Source of the DNA: an uncultured Pelolinea sp.
GTDB taxonomy: Bacteria > Chloroflexota > Anaerolineae > Anaerolineales > Anaerolineaceae
Reading direction: 5' to 3'
Length of the DNA: 6,842 nucleotides
Assembly: GCA_937902055.1 (NCBI GenBank)
Contig: CALGUJ010000102.1
Span: 1 to 6,842 of the forward strand
Made by a program: the position numbers and the translations under genes. The first letter of the stretch is position 1; each line of letters opens with the position of its first letter. Below the pieces are notes generated by a model, which searched no databases, had not been told where the DNA came from, and worked only from the letters and a program-made list of their open reading frames with translations. Shown in pieces: positions 1 through 6,490 of this stretch.

Positions 1-488
1 TCCGCAAGACGCGCGTGGACGTGGCGATCGGCATCGCCAGCGTGCCGGGCGACGCCGTTACCCTGGAAGCCCTGCTGGAGCAGGCTGAGCTGGCACTGAA
101 ACTCGCCGCGAACGGCGACCAGCCCGTCATTCCGGCAGCGCGGCTGCGCGCCGCGGCCGGGATAAAAGACCAGACGGAGGAAGAATTCGCTGCGCCGCAG
201 GCGGAAGGGCAAACCGCGCAGGAAGCGCTGGGCCCGCAGGAATGGCTGCTGGAGATTCAAAACTTCAAGAATATGAGCCTGCTGCCTGATCTCGAAAAGA
301 AGATCAAGGAAAGCGGCGCGCTGGATGATTTTCGCTTCCTGCGGCTGGAAGGAACCAAACTGACCGCCAAAGTCAGTTCAGGCGAGTCTGACCCGGCCCG
401 GGCGTTGGGCGGGCTGCCTTTCTTCACGCCGGGCAAGGTTGATGCGGAGCGACGCATCATTCATATGAAAATGAAAGCGGAAAAATAA
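1..488 (+). CDS. C-terminal part of a GGDEF-like domain protein (5' end outside window)
   Basis: The reading frame is open from base 3 to the TAA at 486-488, giving 161 visible residues. The GTG at 15 is internal, because the frame is open before it (RKTR). Residues 5-45 match the end of a GGDEF domain: VDVAIGIASVPGD corresponds to the usual 'vtvSiGiAsyp' strand, and LLEQAELALKLAANG to the 'LL..AD.ALY.AK..G' helix. That helix is degenerate: D, Y and K of the consensus are E, K and A. The GGDEF active-site loop lies upstream and cannot be judged, so cyclase activity, c-di-GMP sensing or a dead domain are all possible. A polar Ala/Gln/Glu linker (about 46-75) leads to an unrecognised tail of about 85 residues with a predicted helix (LLPDLEKKIKES) followed by alternating strand-like stretches (FRFLRLEG, LTAKVSS, RRIIHMKMK). 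No membrane segment is visible. The next gene begins one base after its stop, so the two are probably cotranscribed. Confidence 0.8.
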   Translation, partial: RKTRVDVAIGIASVPGDAVTLEALLEQAELALKLAANGDQPVIPAARLRAAAGIKDQTEEEFAAPQAEGQTAQEALGPQEWLLEIQNFKNMSLLPDLEKKIKESGALDDFRFLRLEGTKLTAKVSSGESDPARALGGLPFFTPGKVDAERRIIHMKMKAEK

Positions 489-489
489 T

Positions 490-741
490 TTGACGGATAA
501 AGAACAAGATCGGCAGATTTGGCGCCGCATCCGCAATATCGTCGCGGTCAATCTGTCCGTGGTCCTGACGATCATCATTTGGCTGGCATTGTTCGTGAGC
601 ATGCTGGTGGGATATTTTTCCATTCCATTGCTGGTGATCGGTATTGTGCTGACCTACCTGGCCGTGCGCGACCGCGTGGTCAAGGCGAATCCGGACGAGG
701 CTGAGAAATACCGCGACACGTTCCGCGACAGGAAGGATTGA
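490..741 (+). CDS. Small two-helix membrane protein of unknown function
   Basis: This 83-residue protein probably starts at TTG 490. An in-frame TGA at 472-474 excludes any longer start apart from this codon, and the next in-frame ATG (601) would delete the first membrane helix. Only a weak purine-rich stretch (about 473-484) precedes the TTG, so translation may be coupled to the upstream gene, whose stop is one base away. Two hydrophobic helices are visible, at about 17-40 and 44-59, joined by a tight turn (GYFS). The N-terminus (R8, R12, R13, R15) and the region after helix 2 (R60, R62, K65) are basic, which predicts both ends in the cytoplasm. The C-terminus is charged (EAEKYRDTFRDRKD). 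I recognise no family. Its place between a GGDEF-tail gene and the large MshEN-glycosyltransferase suggests a small membrane accessory subunit, but that is context only. Confidence 0.75.
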   Translation: MTDKEQDRQIWRRIRNIVAVNLSVVLTIIIWLALFVSMLVGYFSIPLLVIGIVLTYLAVRDRVVKANPDEAEKYRDTFRDRKD

Positions 742-743
742 AC

Positions 744-757
744 CCGGCGCATGCCGG
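744..757 (+). other. Short GC-rich inverted repeat in the leader of the large glycosyltransferase gene
   Basis: CCGGC (744-748) and GCCGG (753-757) can pair across a GCAT loop. A competing hairpin pairs GCCG (753-756) with CGGC (761-764). No T-run follows on the plus strand, so it does not look like an intrinsic terminator. It sits 41 bases before the ATG at 799. No convincing -35/-10 pair is visible in the 57-base gap. It may be a minor leader structure or chance in GC-rich DNA. Confidence 0.3.
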
Positions 758-798
758 CTGCGGCTGAAAAAATTCATACACAATAGAAAAGACTCTTC

Positions 799-3700
799 AT
801 GGCAGGCCAAAACACCTTTTCGTACGTACAGCTCAACAGCCTGCAGCCGCAGAAATTCCTGACGCGGCTGCTGCCGCTGGAGATCGCGCGGCGTTACGAA
901 GTGGTTCCCCTGGAATTGCGCGAAAACCGCCTGGTGACTGCCTGCGGCTGGCAGCTATCGCACGCCGAAAAAGCCGAACTGCAGCGCACGCTGCACTATC
1001 CGCTGGATTTCGTTCCCGCCTCCCTGCCGGACGTGCGCGCCGCGCGCAGGCGCGTTTACGGCGCCGCGGACGAAGCCCCCGCGCGCCTGCCGCCGGCGGA
1101 TGCGCTGAAAGCGCTGGGACTGCTGGACGATGCGCAAATCGCGAATTTGCGGAAAAATCAGGGTGATAATGATCACGACCTGATAACGGCAGCCCTGAAG
1201 ACCGGGTTGATCAACACCGAACAATACAGTGAAGCTGTTGGATGGTCGGCTTACCTGCCGCACATCCGCCGGCGCACCGCCAATCCTTTGAAAAATATTC
1301 GTGTCTTTTTTCCCTTTGATCAATCCGAGGCGAAGCAGGCGCTGCCTTTGTGGTGGGTGAATGCCGTCCTTTACGTAGCTGTTCCCGACGCAGACGCTGC
1401 CGGCGAAGCAGAGGCGGCGCGTCCGGTGGTCTGCGATCCGCTGGTATTTGGACAATTGAAGAAAACCATTTACCAGCCCAGGGCCGCGCGGCGCAGACGC
1501 GCCAGCGAACGCGAGGTTGCCGAGCGGCTGGTGGGCGAACGCGTCCTGGCGGCCGAAGCATTGGCGTTGGCGCTGGAGATGCAAGCGCGCACCGGCATCG
1601 CGCTCAAACGGATTTTGCAGGAACAGCACGCCATAACATCCCGCGATTGGCTGGAAGCAAGCGCGGAAATTGAAAACCGCATCCCGGTTCACGCCGACGA
1701 TCTGCCCGACGATATTCACGAGCGTATACGCCGGTTGTGGCATTTAATCCCTGAAACCGTATCCCTGCAATTCAACCTGCTGCCGTTGAACCTGGAAAAA
1801 GACACGCTGGTGTTGGGCATGACCGAATACGACCCGGATCTGGCGGAATTGGCCGCCGCGTTCAGCGGGTATCGCATCGAGGCGCGGCTGATGGAGGAAG
1901 GGCTGATCCAGGCGCTGCAGGAAGGCGTGCGCGCCGCAACAGGCGCGGCTGCCGGAGGCGGGTTGAAACCGCTGGCGCTGAAAGATTTTCTGGCGCAGAG
2001 CGCGCTGGTGCAGCGTAGCCAACTGGCTGAAATTGATGATGCGAAAGACGCATCGGCGCTTGACCTCGAAAACGCGCTGCTGCAAGCCAATTTGCTGAAC
2101 GAAATCGACCTGGCTGAGATTTACAGCCTGATGAGCGGCATCCCTTACCTGACCCTGGAATACTTCCAGTTGGATGAAAGCATCACCGGGCTGCTGCCCG
2201 CGGATTGGGCGCTCGAGCAGCGCGTGCTGCCGCTTTACGAACGGGCGGGCGACCTGTGGGTGGGGGTGGCGGACTTAAAAAGCTGCGATATGCTGGGGCA
2301 GGCGGCGGAACGCTGCGGGAAGCGCGTTTGGCCGCTGCTGGTTCCGCGCGCCGCGCTGGCAGCGGCGCTGACCCGCTGCTACCAGTTCAACTGCGCCGCG
2401 CCGCTCGCAGCCGGGATCAACGCGCTGGCCGATCGCATGGTGAAAGCTACCCTGATATCACAAGTGGAAGCCGGGCGGATCGTGTCCGCGGCCGCGGAGC
2501 GCAACCTGCCTTTCGACCAGGCTGCCCTGGAATATGGGAATGTCGACCCGGCAGTTTTATGTACTTTCCTGGCGCAATACAAACAGGTCGAACGGATTTC
2601 GTTGGAACTCACCCGCACGCGCGAAGAGTTTATCGATTCACTGGGAGAGCGGCGAGAGTACACCCGCTGGAATGAGCCGCTGGACACTGACAGCGCCAGG
2701 CTGCTGGACGCGCCTACCGCGCGGCGGCTGTGCGCCATTCCTGTATCGCAGGATGAAACCGGTGTGCGTGTGGCATTCGCCGATCCGTTCTTTGAAGACG
2801 CGCTGGCGGAAATTGCCTACCTGACCAATCGCAAGATCATTCCCTGCCTGGCGGCGCGCGGCGAGATCGAAGCAGCCATCCAGCGCGTGCTGGGGCAGAT
2901 GAACCTTGGCAGTGCGCTGCTGATGGCGGGTCGCATCACCCTCAGCCAGTTGAACGATGCGCTGGCGCTGGCGCACAACAGCAACATCCGCCTGGGGCGG
3001 GCGCTGGTACACCGCGGTTACATCCGGGAAAACGAGCTGTATGAATTCCTGGCGCGACAGGCCGGATTGCCCTTATTCGACTTGTCGGAGGTCGACCTAA
3101 GCCCGCAAGCGGCCCGCCTGCTGGACGCGGAGAGCGAGCGCCGGGAGGGTTTCCTGCCGCTGGCGGCCGACGATGAGACCATTTACCTGGCGATGGTCGA
3201 TCCGCTCAACGAAAACGCCATTCGAATGGCGGCGGAACGGACCGCCAGGCAGGTGCATCCGATCCTGGTCACGGAGAATGATTTCGACCTGGCGATGGAA
3301 AAACTGTACAGCGCGGAATACCTGGATATCAGCACTTCCCAGTTGCTGAAGCGTTCGCCGCAGGATTCCGCTTTCCAGGTGTTCAGCCGCGGGCAGGTGA
3401 TCGCGTTCATCCTTTTCGCGCTGCTCTCGGCTGCCTGGCTGGTTTGGGATTACCTGAGCTACCTGATCGTGATCAACTCGATCGTCAGCATTTTTTACCT
3501 GTTCTTCTCGGTCTACAAAGCGGCTTTGATCAGCAAAGCTCTCAGCAGCGACCTGGAAGTGGAGGTCAGCGACAACGAAGTTGCCGCGCTCAAAGACCGC
3601 GACCTGCCCATCTACACGATCCTGGTGCCGGTATACCGCGAGGCGGCGGTGCTGGCCAAGATCCTCAAACGGTTGGGTGAGCTGGATTATCCCGCCACCA

Positions 3701-4737
3701 AGCTGGACATCAAGATCCTGATGGAAGCCAACGACCGCGAGACCATCGACGCTTTCTTCCTGGCCGAGCCGCCCGATTTCATTCACGCGGTGATCGTGCC
3801 CGACGCGCAGCCCAAGACCAAACCGAAAGCCTGCAACTATGGCTTGATCCACGCGCGCGGGGAATACCTGGTCATCTACGACGCCGAAGACCTGCCGGAT
3901 CCCGACCAGTTGAAGCGCGTGATCACGGCTTTCCAAAAGACGCCGGCCGACGTGGTGTGCATCCAGGCCAAGTTGAATTATTACAACCGTAAGCAGAACC
4001 TCCTGACGCAGTGGTTCACCTCGGAGTATTCCATGTGGTTCGACCTGCTGCTGCCGGGGCTGGATAACGCGCGCGCGCCCATCCCGCTGGGCGGCACATC
4101 CAACCACTTCAAGACCTTTTCGCTGATCGAGGTGGGCGCCTGGGATCCGTACAACGTCACCGAAGACGCCGACCTGGGCATCCGCCTGTTCAAGCGCGGC
4201 TACCGCACGCGCATCGTCGACAGCACGACTTACGAAGAAGCCAACAGCCAGGTGGGCAACTGGATCCGCCAGCGCTCGCGCTGGATCAAGGGTTACATTC
4301 AAACCTGGCTGGTGCACATGCGCCACCCGCTCAAGCTGCTGCGCGAAATCGGCCCCAGCGCTTTTTTCAGCTTCCAACTGCTGATCGGCGGGACTTTCTT
4401 CTCGCTGCTGGTCAACCCGATCTACTGGCTGATGACATCCGCCTGGTTTTTCTTCCGCTGGGATCTGATCCAGGCGCTTTTCCCGGGCTCGATCTTCTAC
4501 ATTGGCGCCCTGTGCCTGTACGTCGGCAACTTTGTATTCACTTACGTTAACATCGCCGGGGCCATGCGGCGCAAGTATTACGACATGGTGCGCGTCACGC
4601 TTTTCAGCCCGGCTTATTGGGGGCTGATGAGCCTGGGCGCGTGGAAAGGTTTCCTGCAATTGCTGACCAAACCGCATTTCTGGGAAAAGACCATCCACGG
4701 CCTGAATGTCGAAAAAGAGGGAGAACAAAACGCATGA
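799..4737 (+). CDS. Tandem MshEN-array / family 2 membrane glycosyltransferase fusion (XagB-like)
   Basis: This 1312-residue inner-membrane protein probably transfers a sugar from a nucleotide-sugar donor on the cytoplasmic face, under control of a large N-terminal sensor. The ATG at 799 is the first start after an in-frame TAG at 784-786; the Shine-Dalgarno is weak. Residues 20-88 form a half module, then five full MshEN-type modules follow at about 98-226, 239-379, 393-531, 542-700 and 702-838. Only the last keeps the c-di-GMP signature (RLG at 731-733, G740, Q754). Membrane helices lie at about 866-885 and 888-908. The GT2 domain (about 935-1165) shows ILVPVYRE (941 on), EAND (976-979), DAED (1028-1031), GGTSN (1098-1102), TED (1121-1123) and QRSRW (1158-1162), so the usual GT-A catalytic set is intact. 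More membrane helices follow at about 1189-1215 and 1231-1253, then an amphipathic segment and a WEKTIHG-type end. The product glycan cannot be read from sequence. The domain order resembles XagB-type enzymes; the array is much longer than I would expect. Confidence 0.93.
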   Translation: MAGQNTFSYVQLNSLQPQKFLTRLLPLEIARRYEVVPLELRENRLVTACGWQLSHAEKAELQRTLHYPLDFVPASLPDVRAARRRVYGAADEAPARLPPADALKALGLLDDAQIANLRKNQGDNDHDLITAALKTGLINTEQYSEAVGWSAYLPHIRRRTANPLKNIRVFFPFDQSEAKQALPLWWVNAVLYVAVPDADAAGEAEAARPVVCDPLVFGQLKKTIYQPRAARRRRASEREVAERLVGERVLAAEALALALEMQARTGIALKRILQEQHAITSRDWLEASAEIENRIPVHADDLPDDIHERIRRLWHLIPETVSLQFNLLPLNLEKDTLVLGMTEYDPDLAELAAAFSGYRIEARLMEEGLIQALQEGVRAATGAAAGGGLKPLALKDFLAQSALVQRSQLAEIDDAKDASALDLENALLQANLLNEIDLAEIYSLMSGIPYLTLEYFQLDESITGLLPADWALEQRVLPLYERAGDLWVGVADLKSCDMLGQAAERCGKRVWPLLVPRAALAAALTRCYQFNCAAPLAAGINALADRMVKATLISQVEAGRIVSAAAERNLPFDQAALEYGNVDPAVLCTFLAQYKQVERISLELTRTREEFIDSLGERREYTRWNEPLDTDSARLLDAPTARRLCAIPVSQDETGVRVAFADPFFEDALAEIAYLTNRKIIPCLAARGEIEAAIQRVLGQMNLGSALLMAGRITLSQLNDALALAHNSNIRLGRALVHRGYIRENELYEFLARQAGLPLFDLSEVDLSPQAARLLDAESERREGFLPLAADDETIYLAMVDPLNENAIRMAAERTARQVHPILVTENDFDLAMEKLYSAEYLDISTSQLLKRSPQDSAFQVFSRGQVIAFILFALLSAAWLVWDYLSYLIVINSIVSIFYLFFSVYKAALISKALSSDLEVEVSDNEVAALKDRDLPIYTILVPVYREAAVLAKILKRLGELDYPATKLDIKILMEANDRETIDAFFLAEPPDFIHAVIVPDAQPKTKPKACNYGLIHARGEYLVIYDAEDLPDPDQLKRVITAFQKTPADVVCIQAKLNYYNRKQNLLTQWFTSEYSMWFDLLLPGLDNARAPIPLGGTSNHFKTFSLIEVGAWDPYNVTEDADLGIRLFKRGYRTRIVDSTTYEEANSQVGNWIRQRSRWIKGYIQTWLVHMRHPLKLLREIGPSAFFSFQLLIGGTFFSLLVNPIYWLMTSAWFFFRWDLIQALFPGSIFYIGALCLYVGNFVFTYVNIAGAMRRKYYDMVRVTLFSPAYWGLMSLGAWKGFLQLLTKPHFWEKTIHGLNVEKEGEQNA
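856..3312 (+). repeat. Protein-level tandem repeat: one half and five full MshEN/GspE-N-like modules
   Basis: Each full module has a helical half with two 24-residue motifs separated by 5 residues, then a strand/helix half. I can place the helical pairs at residues 98-121/127-150, 239-262/268-291, 393-416/422-445, 542-565/571-594 and 702-725/731-754. The second halves share the pattern LLP or LLD, then P-L/V, then a hydrophobic strand. Examples are VVPLE (35-39), LLPLN (in module 3), VLPLY (module 4), AIPVS (module 5) and FLPLA (module 6). The last two end in ADP and VDP turns. Module 1 lacks the helical half, and module 2 has the most altered second half (WWVNAVLYVAV). The copies are diverged at protein level and show no obvious DNA-level repetition, so the duplications are old. 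Confidence 0.8.
2902..3060 (+). other. Candidate c-di-GMP-binding motif pair of the last MshEN module
   Basis: This stretch encodes residues 702-754. The first 24-residue motif starts NLGSALLMAG and keeps L, G, G10, I12, L17 and L21 but has N for R at position 1 and A for Q at position 24. A 5-residue spacer (HNSNI) follows. The second motif starts RLGRALVHRG and ends EFLARQ, matching every key position of the published MshEN signature (R1, L2, G3, G10, L17, L21, Q24). Nucleotide binding is inferred from the motif, and the imperfect first motif could weaken it. Confidence 0.7.
4716..4724 (+). promoter_or_regulatory. Shine-Dalgarno site for the downstream GT-C gene
   Basis: AGAGGGAGA lies about 10 bases before the ATG at 4734, inside the last codons of the large glycosyltransferase gene. 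It is the clearest ribosome-binding site in the window and decides the start at 4734 over an in-frame TTG at 4617 deep inside the upstream gene. Confidence 0.75.
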
Positions 4738-6386
4738 ATCCCGAACAGACACTCCCGCGCCTGCCGGCCAATTCAAAGCTGCGCCCGCACGCTGACGCCG
4801 CCGCTTTGGTCGAACGCATCTACGTGCGCCGGCATGAATCGCTGATCATCTTCCTGGCGAGCCTGGCGTTTTACCTGTTCTGGGCGGTCGTTCTCACCCT
4901 GGATCTCAAATTGGGCAACGGCGACGCCCTTTCGCGCACGGCCAACGCTTACTACGTGTTGTTTTCGCGCGATCCGCACCTGGCGGCCATCGGCTTTATC
5001 TGGCCGCCGCTGCCCAGCTTCCTGCAGCTTCCGCTGCTGCCCCTGTTGCGCCCGTTCCGGCTGGTGATCATGGCCGGCCCGGTCATCTCCGCCCTTTTCG
5101 GCGCGGCTTCGCTGGCGATGTTGAACATCGTGCTGGCCCGGCTGAAAACGCCTGAAAAAGTACGCTGGCTGCTTACGGCCATCACCATGCTGCATCCCAA
5201 CTTTGTGTTCCTGGCGGCCAGCGGCATGGCGGAGACGATGATCCTGTTCTTCATCCTGCTGGTGCTGTGGGGGTACCAGCAGATGCCTTACGGCACGCGT
5301 TCGTGGGTGATCTGCGGCATCGGGCTGGCGCTGGCTTTCCTGGTGCGCTATGAAGCCCTGGCGCTGATCATGGGCGTGGCGGTCGCCCTGGTGCTGGTGT
5401 ATTGGCCGGAATCGGGGCAGTGGCGCGACGAAATGGAGGGGCGCCTGCTGGCGGTGATGGTTCCCCCGGCATACGCCGTGGCGATCTGGTTGTTCCTGAA
5501 CTGGATGGTGATGGACAGCCCGCTGTATTTCGTGCAAAGCGAGTACAGCCTGGCCAACGCCACCGACATCGCGAAAAACGCCGGCCTCGCGCATCCCCTG
5601 TTCCTGGCCTGGCACAACATTTTCTACACGCTTTCCTATACGGTCAAGCGCCTCAGCCAGCAGAATATTGCTTTCGTGGCGGGCGTGGTGGTCAGCAGCC
5701 TGGCGGCTATTGTGGACCGCAACCGCAAGATGATCGGCATGCTGCTGATCCTGGTCAGCGTTCCGGCTTTTACCGCGTTCCAGGTGTTCAGCGGTTCACT
5801 GGCGACCTGGCTGCGCTACTGGTTCTACGCCATTCCCTACGGCGCGATCGTGATCGGCATGCTCTACCGCATGATGAAGGGGCGCGCGCGCAACCTGCTG
5901 GTGGCCGGATTGATCGGGCTGTACATGCTCAGCATTCCCATTTCGGCGTTCACCATGTACCAGGATCAGAACACCGGCGGCGACATGCAGCGCCTGGGCG
6001 CTTACTTGCTCAATCCCTCGGTCGAACCCGAACGCCGCGCGAACGACAGTTACTATAAATTCCGGCACGACGCGCCCATCCTGGCGGACAGGGTGGACGA
6101 GGCTTCCGCCGAGGGCCTGGTGATGGTGGACGCCAACAAAAGTTATTACGTGATCCTGGAAACCGCCCACCCGGAACGCCTGATGATCACCAACGACACC
6201 GATTTTCTCTCCGCCCTGCAATACCCGCGCGGCAAGGTCAGTTACATTCTGGTGCCCGCGGAGGACAACGTATTCTCGCGCACCTACCCCGGTATTTACG
6301 ACGGCGCCTACGATTGGGCGGTACTGGTGGACGAATTCCCCGAAACGCTGGTGCGTTACCGCCTGTTTAAAGTTATCCCCGACTGA
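4734..6386 (+). CDS. Polytopic GT-C-type glycosyltransferase (ArnT/PMT/GT39-like superfamily)
   Basis: This 550-residue membrane protein starts at an ATG that overlaps the preceding stop (ATGA, 4734-4737), so the two genes are probably translationally coupled. A basic cytoplasmic N-terminus (1-35) leads into helix 1 (about 36-57). The first external loop then carries GDALSR with D64, the position of the catalytic acidic residue in GT-C enzymes, followed by SRDPH (78-82) and WPPLP (90-94). Further family-like signs are an acidic residue in a helix (ASGMAE, E167) and FLVRYE (202-207). I count roughly 10 or 11 membrane helices up to about residue 417. The last 130 residues are soluble and probably extracytoplasmic. 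GT-C enzymes use lipid-linked sugars on the outer face of the membrane, so this protein may extend or attach what its GT2 neighbour starts. Donor and acceptor are unknown, and the exact family is uncertain. Confidence 0.8.
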   Translation: MNPEQTLPRLPANSKLRPHADAAALVERIYVRRHESLIIFLASLAFYLFWAVVLTLDLKLGNGDALSRTANAYYVLFSRDPHLAAIGFIWPPLPSFLQLPLLPLLRPFRLVIMAGPVISALFGAASLAMLNIVLARLKTPEKVRWLLTAITMLHPNFVFLAASGMAETMILFFILLVLWGYQQMPYGTRSWVICGIGLALAFLVRYEALALIMGVAVALVLVYWPESGQWRDEMEGRLLAVMVPPAYAVAIWLFLNWMVMDSPLYFVQSEYSLANATDIAKNAGLAHPLFLAWHNIFYTLSYTVKRLSQQNIAFVAGVVVSSLAAIVDRNRKMIGMLLILVSVPAFTAFQVFSGSLATWLRYWFYAIPYGAIVIGMLYRMMKGRARNLLVAGLIGLYMLSIPISAFTMYQDQNTGGDMQRLGAYLLNPSVEPERRANDSYYKFRHDAPILADRVDEASAEGLVMVDANKSYYVILETAHPERLMITNDTDFLSALQYPRGKVSYILVPAEDNVFSRTYPGIYDGAYDWAVLVDEFPETLVRYRLFKVIPD

Positions 6387-6405
6387 TCAAAACCAGGCTT
6401 TAACG

Positions 6406-6439
6406 TCGAAACAGCCCACGGCTCGGGGGGCTGTTTCGA
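6406..6439. terminator. Strong hairpin in the convergent intergenic region, possible terminator
   Basis: TCGAAACAGCCC (6406-6417) pairs perfectly over 12 bases with GGGCTGTTTCGA (6428-6439), with a 10-base loop. It starts 19 bases after the stop of the GT-C gene and lies 54 bases beyond the stop of the leftward dehydrogenase gene. Neither strand has a proper T-run directly after the stem, so it could be a non-canonical or factor-assisted terminator for either gene, or a 3'-end RNA-stabilising structure. Confidence 0.5.
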
Positions 6440-6459
6440 TTGATAAAGGAGATTTCCCG

Positions 6460-6490
6460 GAGGTTTATGTAGGAAAGACCTCTTTTTATT
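6460..6490 (+). terminator. Probable intrinsic terminator of the glycosyltransferase operon
   Basis: GAGGTTT (6460-6466) pairs with AGACCTC (6476-6482), 7 pairs including one G-T wobble, around a 9-base loop. The stem is followed at once by TTTTTATT (6483-6490). The T-run is on the plus strand, so it serves transcription coming from the left. It ends a few bases before the stop codon of the convergent dehydrogenase gene. The stem is short, so strength is uncertain. Confidence 0.6.

Noticed and set aside
15..17. GTG as a true start of the first gene
   Set aside because: The frame is open upstream to the window edge and the following residues are the middle of a GGDEF strand, so the gene begins outside.
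738..783. Possible promoter (TTGAAC and A/T-rich CATACA) before the large gene
   Set aside because: The two boxes are about 31 bases apart, too far for a sigma-70 type promoter, and no better pair is visible.
955..1743. Minus-strand frame of 262 codons opposite the MshEN modules
   Set aside because: No motif and no own ribosome-binding context; the plus-strand frame shows repeated, recognisable modules.
799..3312. The array as an intact type II secretion or pilus assembly ATPase
   Set aside because: No Walker A, Walker B or Asp/His box of the GspE/PilB ATPase domain appears; the modules pass directly into membrane helices and a GT2 domain.
4617..4733. Upstream in-frame TTG start for the GT-C gene
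   Set aside because: It would add 39 polar residues encoded inside the previous gene, while ATG 4734 has a good ribosome-binding site and the usual ATGA overlap.
3097..4776. Long minus-strand open frame of 559 codons opposite the glycosyltransferase domain
   Set aside because: It is rich in Gln, His, Arg and Asp with no recognisable domain and lies entirely against a strongly supported plus-strand gene; typical mirror frame in GC-rich DNA.
4773..5615. Minus-strand frame of 280 codons opposite the GT-C gene
   Set aside because: Composition is dominated by Gln, Arg and His and there is no domain; a mirror of the membrane protein on the other strand.
5402..6058. Alternative plus-strand frame of 218 codons inside the GT-C gene
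   Set aside because: Low-complexity Arg/Gly/Pro-rich translation in a shifted frame; the other frame gives clear membrane helices.
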